64,000 bases of DNA from Myxocyprinus asiaticus. Its lineage: Eukaryota; Chordata; Actinopteri; Cypriniformes; Catostomidae. The stretch covers positions 26,737,431-26,801,430 of the forward strand of contig NC_059372.1 of the NCBI RefSeq assembly GCF_019703515.2, written 5' to 3'. A program made the position numbers and the translations under genes. This document shows positions 1-32,500 of the stretch, in pieces (positions within the stretch are counted from its first letter, which is position 1; every line of letters begins with the position of its first letter). Below the pieces are notes generated by a model. That model was not told where the DNA came from. It saw only the letters and a program-made list of their open reading frames with translations, and did not search any database.

Positions 1-99
1 AATGGCAAACATGTAAAGCTTATAATTTTATAAAAGCACTTACATTAATTCCCCTTTTTTAAGCTGTAAAGTTGAAATCATAATTTTACTGTCGTTTTG

Positions 100-460
100 G
101 GGTTTTAGGGTTTATGGTGCTATGTTGTCATGGTAATGAAGTGTAAAATTGGATATAACTTTACACAAAATAGGTTAGCAAGCGATTTTGTATCACACTA
201 AAATCATGTTAACATGCATGCTGTGTAACTCTAGTGTCTATACTTTTGAAACAGTAAGAATTTTAACATTTATGGATTGGCCCCATTCACTTCCATTGTA
301 AGTGCCTCACTGGAACCCATATTTTTATTTTTATTTTATTTTTTTAAAGAAAATGAGGAGCAAGACAAAATTTATTTTTGTGGTAACCAACATTATACCA
401 CTAATGCTGTCAATTGACCTTAACTTGTATTGAACCCGGAATATTTCTTTAACTGTCATT
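100..460. repeat. Palindromic MITE-like repeat fragment
   Basis: The right part (ttgtggtaaccaacattata ... aacccggaatatttcttt) matches stretches near 7590-7665 and 10308-10683. All look like copies of one interspersed family with a characteristic 'gaatatt' end. Lies in an atp2b3 intron. The left border is uncertain. Confidence 0.4.
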
Positions 461-616
461 TTTACACACTGCCCCAACAACTGTTAGAATTTGATGTGAC
501 TCATGCAGGTTAGGGGAACTGGCTGCACTGCACCTAACAAGCTCCTAGCAAACGGAAGCTCTAATAATTAAACCAGGCACTGAGCCCCTTGCTGGAATTT
601 AGTGGTACTGCATTAA

Positions 617-20933
<20,317 letters not shown>

Positions 20934-23900
20934 TTGACTCCAGATGAACCTAAAAGACTTTGAGGATGCAGTTGTGCGAGTCAGGCTGGTGGGGGAGGCT
21001 TCTAAGGACATGATATAGGTGGTTGACCCCCTACTCACTGAACAGAAGACAGGGTCCATCACATTACAATAATTTGCTCTTGCCACTACAACCATCCACT
21101 ACAAGCTCTATCACTCCTCATATCTCAACAACAACATCCCTACAGGCAACTCTCCTCTCACTGTGTGGAGAGGAGGCCATCTACTGTATGTCTGGGGTTC
21201 CTTTGGACGGTCCTAAGAAGTTGAGGAATCCAGACCAGATGGACTTTTAGTGGTTATTTAGTGCTGGTGACTACTGACTTCTCAGAATGCGAAGGAAAAT
21301 AAGTTCCTACAGGTGGAGTAGGGGTCCATTCACTTCACTTTTTATTGGTGTAACTAAACTCAATATGATTATTGTCATGTTTTGAATTCTTACTATTTCC
21401 ACCATCTTAATGAGTGCTCAGATTATCATTGCTACATCACAGAGTGCAATTTTTTATTAGTCTATGGCCAATGCTTTATGCTATGATTAGCTTTAAAAAC
21501 ATTTATTAATTAATTTATTTATTCATTTAGTCATTTATCAATTTATTTATTGTGGGATCACCAACATTTTCTTTTAATTTTCACTTTAATTTTGTCTTTT
21601 TCTCTCTCTGTGTGTGTCTGTGTGTGTGTTGTGTATGTCCTAAAAACATAAAAAGTGACAAAAAAGAACTACTAACAAAGCAAAGATTATATAAATTTGA
21701 AGCTTAAAATAATTAAATTATAATGCGTCTGCTGTTAACAAAACGAAGACAAAAACATTGCTGTGCCATTTTAATTTCTGTTGCCTGATCATTGTTTTAA
21801 AACATTTTATAGAAAAAAACTTATTTAAGCACATTATTTGAGGACAAGTTGTAGCTTGTTCTTGTTTAAAATATGCTACAGGGTAGGGGATTTTGGGCAA
21901 TCCCCTCTCACAGACACAGTGGTTAAAGTGGAAGTTATTTTGGTGGTTTTCCTTCTTAGCAATGGCAAACAGCCTTAAGATAAAATAGCCTTGTTAATAT
22001 GTCTTACCTTTTTCAAATGAGCTGACTCAAAGGCTTGGTGAGTTCAGTGGGTTTGCCCAGACTCAACATTTAATGGTGTCTTATATTTCTTTCACATTAA
22101 AGCCATTAAAATCCATGTTGTTCAGATGACACCAACAAATGCATTAACCCTTTAAACATTTTCAAATAATTATATTTGCTCAGCACAAGCATACCTGCTG
22201 GCCCTTTAAAGCATTCATGTTCACACTTGCTTTCCTCATACCTATCTGCAGACTGTGGTCAGAGGGCATAAACCATTGTAGGGAAATCCATCTTTTACTG
22301 CCACATCTTAGTTAATGAATATCAAAGATACTAACAATGGACAATCTGTGAGGGTATCATTACTTTTGCACAATATTAGGGGTTCACTGTTCTGAGCAAA
22401 CACCCAAAAGGTGACACATTCAGAATGATTCTGATGTTCACCGTGACACACTGTCTGGCTGTTGGTCTATATGTTACCAGAGTTAACAATATGTTTGCAC
22501 AGAACAATAATCCCTGTTATGTAATGACATGCATGATCCTCCATGTCAAATTATAGTATGTTTGATTCACTTACATTCCATCAACATCCCACTGATCAAT
22601 GTACCATCAGGGGTTACCTCTTTTTACAATCCATCTTCTGGGTTGGTTCAGTTTTAATCATGTTGCTATTGTCAAAGCATTGCAATGTAATACAATCATT
22701 TTGGGAAAGAGACTGGCACATATGCAACAGACTGCCCTGTCCACAGCTCTGTAAAATATGCTTCACGACATGTACATATGGATCTAATAAAAAAATACCT
22801 TTATCTGTATAGAATACTTTTCTAGATTGTCCAGTTTTGAGAAACTGGCAAATATTGAAAGCAGACAATGCAAGCATGAGCCTCACTAGATCATGTCATT
22901 GCACTGGTCAGTCGTGTCTTTGCAGAGCATGTTGATATCATAGCGCTCTTCACTGTCATTGTTTGACTTCACTTTTGTCTGTCGATGCTTCACTGTGGCT
23001 CTTAAACAGTTTGTGGACACACGTTTCTCATCCTAGTGCATCTGTGCTGTCATTCATGTGGGATTGTACATGCTGAAGTTCTCCTCCTGATACTCTGGCC
23101 TGTTTTCATTCAAAAATGAGGCATTGAGCCTGGGAGTGGAGCAGTGTCACACTGCCAATCTGACTACTAAATGCCAGTAGACACACTGCTTAAAATGGGC
23201 TGACCAATTCTACAAAGACCAGAACAGTTTGTTTGTTTAGATTATTATGGAAACTGAAAACCCTAACAGATATCACTCTGCCCACCCATTTTAAGCAGTT
23301 AATAAACTTTTATCTCTGTATGACTGTGTTCAGCCTTTCAATGAGTTGAGCATGCTCGGACAGTTCCAGTGGAGTCTCCATTGGCGAGAGCGCTGGCAGG
23401 TCTATGAGACTGAACCCATTTAAAAGCACAGACACAATCAGCAGACAAAAGTGGTGGTCAGAGAGGATGGAACTGGAACCGCTAAACCCATATGCATAAT
23501 AAACAAATATTTTCTAACCTTATCTTACTCTTAGCAAAGCTTAACTACCAAAATATGCCTCAAGCTATGCTCGTCTCTGAATAATTTTAAATTTGAACTA
23601 TATCGAAGTTGTATACCCCAATCATTCAACTCTCCAGAAAGTGATGATATATTACAGTGGCATATGTATGGTATCCCTCTTTTCCACCAAAACATTCAGC
23701 CACTTTATTGAGACTTAAAGTCCTGATTGAGTGACAGAAATATATCTAAATACGCATACATGTATAGCTATAAAAATAATAATAATAATAAAAAAAACAG
23801 ATAATACAAAACTCCATTGTCTGCCTTCATTTTGTTCCATTCTGTTGTAGAAAAATCATGCAAGGTAAGGTGAAAAAATTTAATGTGAAAAAGAGTAAAT

Positions 23901-25140
23901 AATATAATATATTTAATATAAAAGTTATAAATTATTGTACAACTGCACCATCACTGTACATCTTGCCAAAATGTGCACATGTGCATCTTTTGTTTACAGT
24001 TTAAGCACATGTTTTTGTTTTATTACTCTTTATTGTCTTTTTCTCTTTCTTTCTCCTTATGTTTTTTGTAAAGAATTAAAATTGAACTGCTTGTACATTA
24101 TTATGATTATTATTATGACTATTATTATGATTATTATTATTCTTGTCTTATTCCAGCAGTGCTCTTTTAACTGATGGAAAAACAAAACAGTTGCACATTC
24201 TCCTGAACATACACATACTGCTCTACAATAAAAAATAAAAAAATAAAAAAAATTAAAAAAAACACTTAAAAAGAGGGAAAAAAAATTAAACTATTAAATA
24301 TATTTATATTACCTGCCTGTTATTTAAAAGAAAAAAGTATCTATCTATGATGAAAGAACATAGCTGTATACTGTAGACTAAACTGTATGGAAATCTAAGA
24401 ATTTACTGGGAAAATAAGTCAAACATTTTGTCTGTATAAAAAAATCAAATCAAATTATTCTACAATAATAACTTTGACCAGTGTCTGTGGTTGTCTTTCA
24501 TTGTATGACTGTGATTCTTTCTTTGGCCTGATGAAATTGCTTTGACAGGACTACCTTAGCACCTCTCTGTCCCTTAGCTGAACACTTGGACCTGGTGCCC
24601 CACACTTTTGTGTTATAATCAAGGGCATGGATTTGGCTTGAGTGTGTGTGTGGAAACCCATGTTTCCATTGATCATGGTATAAATAATGGGGGTTGTACT
24701 TGCTTGTTTTGATTATTGGGGGGTTACCTCCCAACACCCCCACCCCCCACACAATCTATGCCCCTTGTCATAATGTAAATTTTTTAAACATGTAGACATG
24801 TGAAACACATTATCAAACTCTGTATTCATAGACCAGTTTAAAGAGGGATCATCACAGTTAAAAACCTAATTTTGAGGTAGAACAACTGTTAACCTCACAA
24901 CATGCTTCACTTGTCTAATGCATGACAACTGTAAATGGGTCTTATGTGGTAATTGTTGAAATACTCCTAGAATTTCACCCTGGATTCTTATGTATACTTG
25001 CAATTAGAGAAGATCTTGCTTTACTTAATATTTATAATACAGTAACTTCTGTGGATATAATCTGGTGTTAATCATATGTTTTAATCTACTACACTCTTTA
25101 AAGGTATAGCAATGAATAGGTAACAGGCTGTGAGCCTGTG
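20934..25140 (+). other. atp2b3 3' flank / probable 3' UTR, no further gene seen
   Basis: Non-coding sequence after the stop. Part is probably 3' UTR, but the polyadenylation site is not certain: AATAAA-like strings occur near 22788 and in an A-rich stretch near 24229. An ATT/ATTATG-type microsatellite lies at about 24095-24140. No conserved coding exon or RNA gene is recognised. The short open frames here have no family resemblance that I can see. Confidence 0.4.
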
Positions 25141-25149
25141 CACAATTGT

Positions 25150-25982
25150 CTTCTTCTTTTCTTTATTTATGTAGCACAATTAAAAACAACACGAGGTTGG
25201 CCAATGTGCTTTGCAAAAGAGCATCATAAAAAATAATAACAAATACATTTTTTTTTTTTTTTTTTTTTTAAACAGCGACAAAAAAGCACAACAGCAATTG
25301 ATGAATTAAAAGACGTTATTAAAAGAAAAACACATAATTTAAACAGACAGTTTACACAGCATTGTAAGCTGGAGAAAAATAGTGTGTTTTTAACATGGAT
25401 TTAAACATGTAAATAGATTGGGCTTGTCTTATATGTAGAGGAAGGTCATTCCAAAATTTAGGATGGGCTGTGGCAAAAGCCCAGTCATTTTCATGTTTTA
25501 ATCTAGTTCTGGGAATGGTCAGCAATTTGTGATTTTCTGATCTCAGTGCTCTGGTGGGGTTATATACATTCAACATATTTGTGAGGTATGATGGTGCATG
25601 GTTATTCAGAGATTTGTAAACTAATAATAACATTTTGAAGTTAATCCTAAAGTGAACAGGCAACCAATGCAGTGAGACTAATAGGTTCATGTTTCTTGAC
25701 TTGTTTAATGAGTCTGGCGGCTGCGTTTTGAACCATTTGCAAATGTGCTAAAGCCGTGGAGTTAATTCCGTAATACAAGAAATTGCAGTAGTCAAGTCTA
25801 GATGAGATAAATGCATATATTACTCTCTCAAAGCCACAGGCAGATAAAAAAGGTTTAATTTTAGCTAAAAGGCGTAGATGATAAAAATTTGCCCTAACTA
25901 CTGCATTTATTTGTCTATCCGTTTTAAGTTCGTTATCAAATAAAAAATGTTTTTTTATGCATGTTTTAGTGTAGGCAGACAA
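25150..25982 (-). pseudogene. 5'-truncated LINE (CR1/L2-like), reverse transcriptase C-terminal part
   Basis: The minus strand encodes the C-terminal third of a non-LTR reverse transcriptase in two overlapping frames, so there is one frameshift near 25650-25690. The first part (25982-25647) has LRLLAKIKPFLSA, SRLDYCNFLYYGI and LQMVQNAAARLI. The second (25690-25352) has LVSLHWLPVHFRINFKMLL, PTRALRSENH and FWNDLPLHIRQA. These are standard for CR1/L2-type elements of fish. The 3' UTR runs to about 25150. There is no endonuclease or catalytic RT core, as expected of a 5'-truncated insertion. Confidence 0.8.
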
Positions 25983-26059
25983 TGAATTTGAGTTAAGTTG
26001 ATGAGCGATACTATCATTAACTTGTCCAAATAAGATAACCTCTGTTTTATCCTCATTTA

Positions 26060-27730
26060 CTTTTTTTATTTTTATTTTTTCTGTGAATTATAGCTTTACT
26101 TTGGACAAATGACCTTATAAATTAATTTGAATAAGTTTATCTACTGTAACTACCAATAACATACACTGCAGAAGAAAGATTTTAGTTTACCTGGCAACCA
26201 CACCAATTCAGAATTACTGAACTGTTGGGCTACACACTCCATTATAAATTAAGTGTAACACCAAGCTCTGTCTGACAGTCATTTACCAGCAATTTTACAG
26301 TTATTTGCCCAATAAAATACAGCAAAGGAACAGTGTAATTATTCATCTTCATATCATGAGGGCAAAACAATGTTTGAATGTGAGGCCACGTGTGTCCTGC
26401 CTCTTGACTCACTTTCACCTCCTGGCACAGTTGTTGTGGTTGAGTGGAGTGACAGATGACAACACCTGAGTAATGTTTGATTGATTATTAACCCTTGTAC
26501 ATTTATCAATAGAGAACCCCATTTTGAAAACATAAAATGTGGAACCCCCAGTTCTTTTTTATTTTATTTTTTTATTTTTTTAAAGAAATGTAATAACACT
26601 GTCTTCACTAAAGTAAAAACACTAAAGTTATGCATTTCTTTTTGGGATATATTATTATTTATTTATTTTTTACCAAATAAAAATAAAAATTACTAAATTA
26701 CTCCATTCATATTCATATAAAATATGCACATTTTATGTTATCTTCACTTCAACTAAAACCTTCATTTCAGTAAATTTAAAGATTGTAAAAAGATCAAAAT
26801 ATGTCATGCACTGGGGGTCCTGGTGACATCTGCTGGAATTAAAATAACAATTACATGAAATGACAACTATGGCCAGTAGATGGCTAAATTGCTTCATGCA
26901 CTGGCTGATCTCTATAAGCCAATGTTGTAACAAACTTAACTTCTAGATGTTATGCAATGGATATGTATTTAAACATTATAATAGTCCATTATTTGTAAAA
27001 TTTTAGTATTTTTGAAGGGTGAGATTTTGCAATTATGTCACAATATTCAGTCAAACCTGATCATAGTGTGCAGCTCCCACAACTTTAAACTTTCTGACAG
27101 TGGGGTCAGACTAAGACTTTGATCTGACTTTAAAGTGTGTGTGTGTGTTTGTGTGTGTGTTCTACATTGTGGCTGATTGATATTTATTTGACAAAATAAA
27201 AAAAATAAAAAAATAATGTTATAGTCTCACCCATTCGTTTCATGGCGGGTCAAATTTGACCCAGACAGTACGAACGGGGGACTGTTTGATAAAACCACCT
27301 AGACTCTTGGAATCTAGTCCAACAAATGTTTTATTTATTTATTTATTTATTTATGTGTTCAGGTGGCATGTGTAGGAAAAGTCACCAATCCTTCTACCGC
27401 TCAGATTAAAAATTTATTTGAGTCAAAAATCACCTGAACAGTGATTAAGGATTAATACAGCAGTTGGGACCTCATCATGAATAATAGGATGTTATTGTGT
27501 GACTGCCCAAAATAAGGTGAGGAATAATGAGATAAACGACACAGCCTTTAACATTGTAACAAGAGCAAAAGTGTTTGTCATTTCTCATTTAATGCAAGTA
27601 AAAACGTATTAAACATAAAATTTTTAAATAGCCTAATTGTCACAGAATGAACTCTGTGCATTACTCTCCGACACTTCATGTTTTCTAGGCTCTAAAACAA
27701 TTATCTTTTTCTTTAAAAATCTTATATTGT
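26060..27730. other. Intergenic, no gene seen
   Basis: AT-rich sequence with T-runs, a GT microsatellite at about 27137-27160, a GGGTCAAATTTGACCC-type palindrome near 27247, and an ATTT-type run at about 27330-27354. No supported coding or RNA feature. Confidence 0.5.
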
Positions 27731-27734
27731 GAGG

Positions 27735-29070
27735 AGCCACGTGACGCCATGCGAGATTCGGACGTGTGAACGGCGAGATCTGCGCACTTTGCTAGTTTTG
27801 ATACTTTTTGTGTCATAAACCGATGAGATTCGCTACACCCTGATCCATAACTGTTCTAGGAAGACAATATGTCAAAGAATTCAATATCCTCAGTCTCTGG
27901 AGACATTAAAAGTCACTTACGTGCTCAAGCTGATGCCCCTCCAGAGGCCTCGAGCCAGGGAGTCGATTTGGCTGGAGAAGAGAAAGTAATTCAGCAAGAA
28001 TTGCTGAACGTGTCGGTAATGCTGACGAAGGTCGTTGCTGACTTGGAGGATCTTGCTGCAATACGTTGATCGATCACGGCCATAGAGACGAGGTTCACTG
28101 AGGTGGTTACAAGAGTGGGGGATGTTGAGAAACGGATCGATTATCTGGAGTCATCGGAGAGGGAATTAGCTGCTAATCCGCTAGCGACCAAGGTGGATTT
28201 GGAGCGTGTATGGGAGAAGTTGGAGGATTTGAAGAATCGTAACCGGCGGAATAACGTCCGAAATGTTGGAATTCCTGAGGACGAAGAAGGTCGGGATATG
28301 GTGAAATTCCTGGATGGGCTCTTTCCGAGAATGCTCAAAATAACAGGCCATAAGTTGGAAATCAAGCGAGCTCACAGGGTACCGGCTCGGAGATCCGCTG
28401 AGGGAGACAGGCCCCGATCAATTCTGGCCACATTTCTGAGATCCTCCGATAAAGATCTCGTGTTACACGAGGTGAGGAGTAAAGGAAGGCTTTCTTGGAA
28501 GAACCACAGCATTTTCTTGTTCCCAGACTTTGCAAATTCGACAAGTGAGAAACGTGGTTGATTCAAGGAATGCAAGAAACTCTTACGTCAACGGAAGGTC
28601 GCTTTTGCACTGATGTTCCCGGCCAAATTGAGAATAGATGCTAAGGATGGCTGTAAAGTATTTACTTGTCCCCAGCAAGCAATGTCCTTCATAAAGTCAA
28701 TGGACTGAGTAAGTTATTTTGTGGTTCTCACGTTGCAGCCAAGTGAACCGACTCACTGAAAATCCACTTGATCGTCCGTGAAAGCTGGGTGCCTTTTTTG
28801 TTTCTTTTTGTGCTGGTTCCGTCTAGCAGCCGGAGTTTGTTTTGTGTAGCAGCACTCCTTCGGGACAGTGTTGTGGATGAATCAGCACATTCTTTGTGCT
28901 TGTGCCTCCTAATGTTTGGAGTTTGTTTTGTGGAGTGTTTCTTGCAGGACATTGGAGTGATTGGGTCATTTGTTGCACTCATGTAGCAGTTGAATGGGAC
29001 GGCTCACTGAACATTCGTTTGACTGTCCGAGGAAACTGAACGGCCTTTTACAGTAATAAAAGGAGTTATA
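27735..29070 (+). pseudogene. 5' half of an L1/Tx1-type LINE: 5' UTR and broken ORF1
   Basis: The 5' UTR start (cacgtgacgccatgcgagat) recurs at 53592. ORF1 runs from the ATG at 27869: DIKSHLRAQADAPPEASSQG, then a coiled-coil stretch (LTKVVADLEDLAAI; VGDVEKRIDYLESSEREL; LEDLKNRNRRNNVR), then a basic nucleic-acid-binding part (FLDGLFPRMLKITG, IKRAHRVPARRS). A TGA at 28068 and a frameshift near 28558 interrupt it. The terminal part resumes as FKECKKLLRQRKVAFALMFP. An inter-ORF spacer follows to about 29070, where the similarity ends; no endonuclease or RT follows. It is therefore 3'-truncated, unusual for a LINE. Confidence 0.75.
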
Positions 29071-29095
29071 TGTTGGTCTGTTCTCACCCAAAACC

Positions 29096-29340
29096 GACTG
29101 GATCACTTGAGAAGACATCATTAAACCATTGGAGTCATATGGATTACTTTTATACTGACTTTATCTGCTTATTGGAGCTTCAAAGGCCTGATCACCATTC
29201 ACTTGCATTGTATGGACCAACAGAGCTGAGATATTCTTCTATAACTCTTCATTTGTGTGCAGCAGAAGAAAGAAAGTCTTACGTATCTCGGATGGCACGA
29301 GGGTGAGAGAATTTTCATTTTTGGGTGAACTACACCTTTA
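29096..29340. mobile_element. Partial Angel-like MITE
   Basis: Its right arm gagaattttcatttttgggt and 'gaactacacctttaa' match the ends of the other Angel-like copies. The left arm is degenerate. It abuts the 3' break of the L1/Tx1 fragment. Confidence 0.5.
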
Positions 29341-29435
29341 ACGTCACAGATGATGAATAAATTATCCAAACAACATCAAACATATTAAAGGACAGCCTGT
29401 TGTATATAAATACATTAATACCAAAATTTGCAGTC

Positions 29436-29439
<4 letters not shown>

Positions 29440-29494
<55 letters not shown>
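29440..29494. repeat. (TC)n microsatellite upstream of haus7
   Basis: About 55 bp of CT dinucleotides ending about 84 bases before the haus7 ATG, so within its promoter or 5' UTR. The minus-strand Arg/Glu repeat frames are shadows. Confidence 0.95.
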
Positions 29495-29498
<4 letters not shown>

Positions 29499-29577
29499 CG
29501 CTGGGTGTCGCTGTACTTGTATCCGGCGCTGAATGACACAGACGCAACACTGAAGAACAGACTGTAATAATAACAAT

Positions 29578-32500
29578 ATGGCGGGCAATTCAAAACAACA
29601 GCAGCTGTCTCTCCGAGTTTATAACACCCTTCAGGTGATTTCCACATCTACATTGACACATCGTACTCTGTTAGGGAGATATTAAATCGATTCCCGATGA
29701 TTCACGAACCTAAAAATGACCATTTTGAGTCGTTAATTGTCTAGTTAGCCACCGTCACCGCTAGTTTTAGAGTTAGCCAACAGTTAGCTTTTGTTCACAC
29801 TTTGCGAAACGTATAAAGTAGCCCAAATAAAAATCAAATAACATGTATTTTGGCTAGAATCTGTTGTTCACTTGTTAGTACCATCATAGGGTGTTCACAC
29901 ATGTAATCGAGCTAATGTTCATTTTGTAATTGCAATTGTAATCAGTTTCTTGATGTTGATTACTATGAAAACCATCTTTAATAAGAGATTTAATTCAGCT
30001 AAATACAGGAATCCAGACATAAGTGTCCAAACACAACTACTAGATTTGATGTTTAAGCTGTTGACTTAGTAGTGAGGTGAAAAATGATTTGTTTTCAATA
30101 ATCAGAGCCTGGGCTGTCCTCTTGTGGATGGACTGTACCTGAGAGAGGCAGAAAGCATACAGGAGCTCCTGTGCTCTCCTTCATTACACCGGACTGATAT
30201 TCTGAAGTGGATTTGCGCCAGGTCTGCTGTGTCTTCACACCTATTTGAAATGACTAAACATGATGATAATGATGCCAATCTGTTCAATGCAAATCCTTTT
30301 TGTGTGTGTGTGTGTGTATTTGTTACAAAGCATTTGTCCATCCATAAGGGAGAAGTTTTCCACAATTAGAACAACTCAAAATGAGGATTTAATTCAAGGT
30401 AATCCTGTATTAGTTTCCTTTTAAATAGAGAAGGTCATGCTGTATTATTTTTGTATGCTTTATCATTATTTGTGTTTTCTCTCTCTAACACAGAACTCAC
30501 ACGGTTTGGTCATGAAATGATGTTATGTAAAGCTAATGACCAAGATTTAATCAAGGTATGGAGTTTTACAATGTTGATCTTGAGACTGTCATTATAACTT
30601 TCTAATTTAGCCCAAATTAGTCAGGTACAGGCATTTAAAAAAAAAAAAAAAAAAAAAATTTATTGTGTTTTATATTTTCAGGGCCTTGCACCACCTTTAC
30701 GGCAGCTTGTGTTTCTGGAACAGCTTCTAATTATTATTCAATCGGACTCCTCTGTACCCTCTAGGTATGTGTGTCGGATGTGTCGGATATGTTTGTATTT
30801 ATTACCTAAGTAACATTTAATATTGAAGATCACATAACCACGATTAATACATCAAATGAATTAAGTGTTAGATACACCGATCAGCCACAACATTAAAATC
30901 ACCTCCCTAATATTGTGTAGGTCCCCCTCGTGCCGCCAAAACAGCGCCAACCCGCATCTCAGAATAACATTCTGAGATGCTATTCTTCTCACCACAATTG
31001 CAGAGTGGTTATCTGAATTACCGTAGACTTTGTCAGTTCGAACCAGTCTGGACATTTTCTGTTGTCCTCTATAATCAACAAGGCGTTTCTATCCGCAGAA
31101 CTGCCGCTCACTAGATGTTTTTTGTTTTTGGCACCATTCAGAGTAAATTCTAGTTGCTGTTGTGTGTGAAAAGCCCAGGAGATCAGCAGTTACAGAAATA
31201 CTCAAACCAGCCCATCTGGCACCAACAATCATCCATGCGATTATCTAATCCGCCAATCATGTGGCAGCAGTGCAGTGCATAAAATCATGCAGATACGGGT
31301 CAGGAGCTTCAGTTAATGTTCACGTCAACCATCAGAATGGGGAAAAAATGTGATCTCAGTGATGTGGAGCATGGTTGTTGGTGCGTACACAGTGTGTAAT
31401 TTATGTTGTAGAACAAAACGTCCACGTATCGTCAAGTAATGTTTACCACATACCTTATTTTATTAAGTTGAAAACCCACATTATAAAAAAAAAAAAAAAA
31501 AGGAAAATCTTGAGGGAACCCATGACGAATTAGACTTCTGGGTTCGCCTAAAAATTGACGTCACAACTGAACAGCTCTATATGGTTTGATTTAACTGATT
31601 AAGTCCCATTTTTCATTTATGTCTGCCTCAACTGAAACAATATAATCAGCTCTTGGTTCATTAGCCTTGAGTCAGGTCCTTTCAGGATCCAATAATAATT
31701 TAATCTAGTCTTGTTTCTCTGACATGCTCTGTCATTTGTTTTTGATGGACATAGACAGAACTTATCCTCTGGAGATGAAAGTGTAAAGAATGAGGATCTG
31801 CTTGGGGAGCTTATGTCTCAGGATCACTCTGCTGATCTGGATCTGCTCCTGAACCCAACTTGTAATCCATGGTCTGCTCACATCCGGGAACATCTGATAC
31901 ACACGCAATCGGCACACAGCAAGACAAATGGAAATCACAGTAAACCAAATGATTTCATAAACAGGTCTGTATGTGTACCGCAAGGAACAATACTAGTCAT
32001 GTAGACTTGACATAAATGTAGGATAGTGGTTCACTTAATATTGTTTGCACCTGTGTACACACACTTTTACATAATTGCCAATAGACCATTTCGAGGACAT
32101 AATAACAAACTAATTAGAACATTACGGTGCATGTCTGGCCCTGAAGCATTTCCAGTAGCAGCAACCCAGAACTGTCAAAATAAAATGACTAGTGCATAAT
32201 TTTAGAGTCTAGCTAAAACAGAACAAACAAGATATCTGCAAAAACTGAAAATAAACAAGGATGTGTCATTGCCCAATCCTTTAAATAAGACTCTTGAGTC
32301 AAAATTTTTCTCAAAGATCATCAAACATTTACCTGAAGTGACTTATCCAGACTTGTTGTTGATACTGAGCACGTCTCTGTGTGAGAGGCGATGAAAGTGT
32401 ATCGTGGTTTAGATGCTCACAATTATTTCCTCAGCGGGGAGATCGGGAATATTGGATCGCTCCTGTTATAATCAATGAAGCTGTTAACGTTGCATGCATG

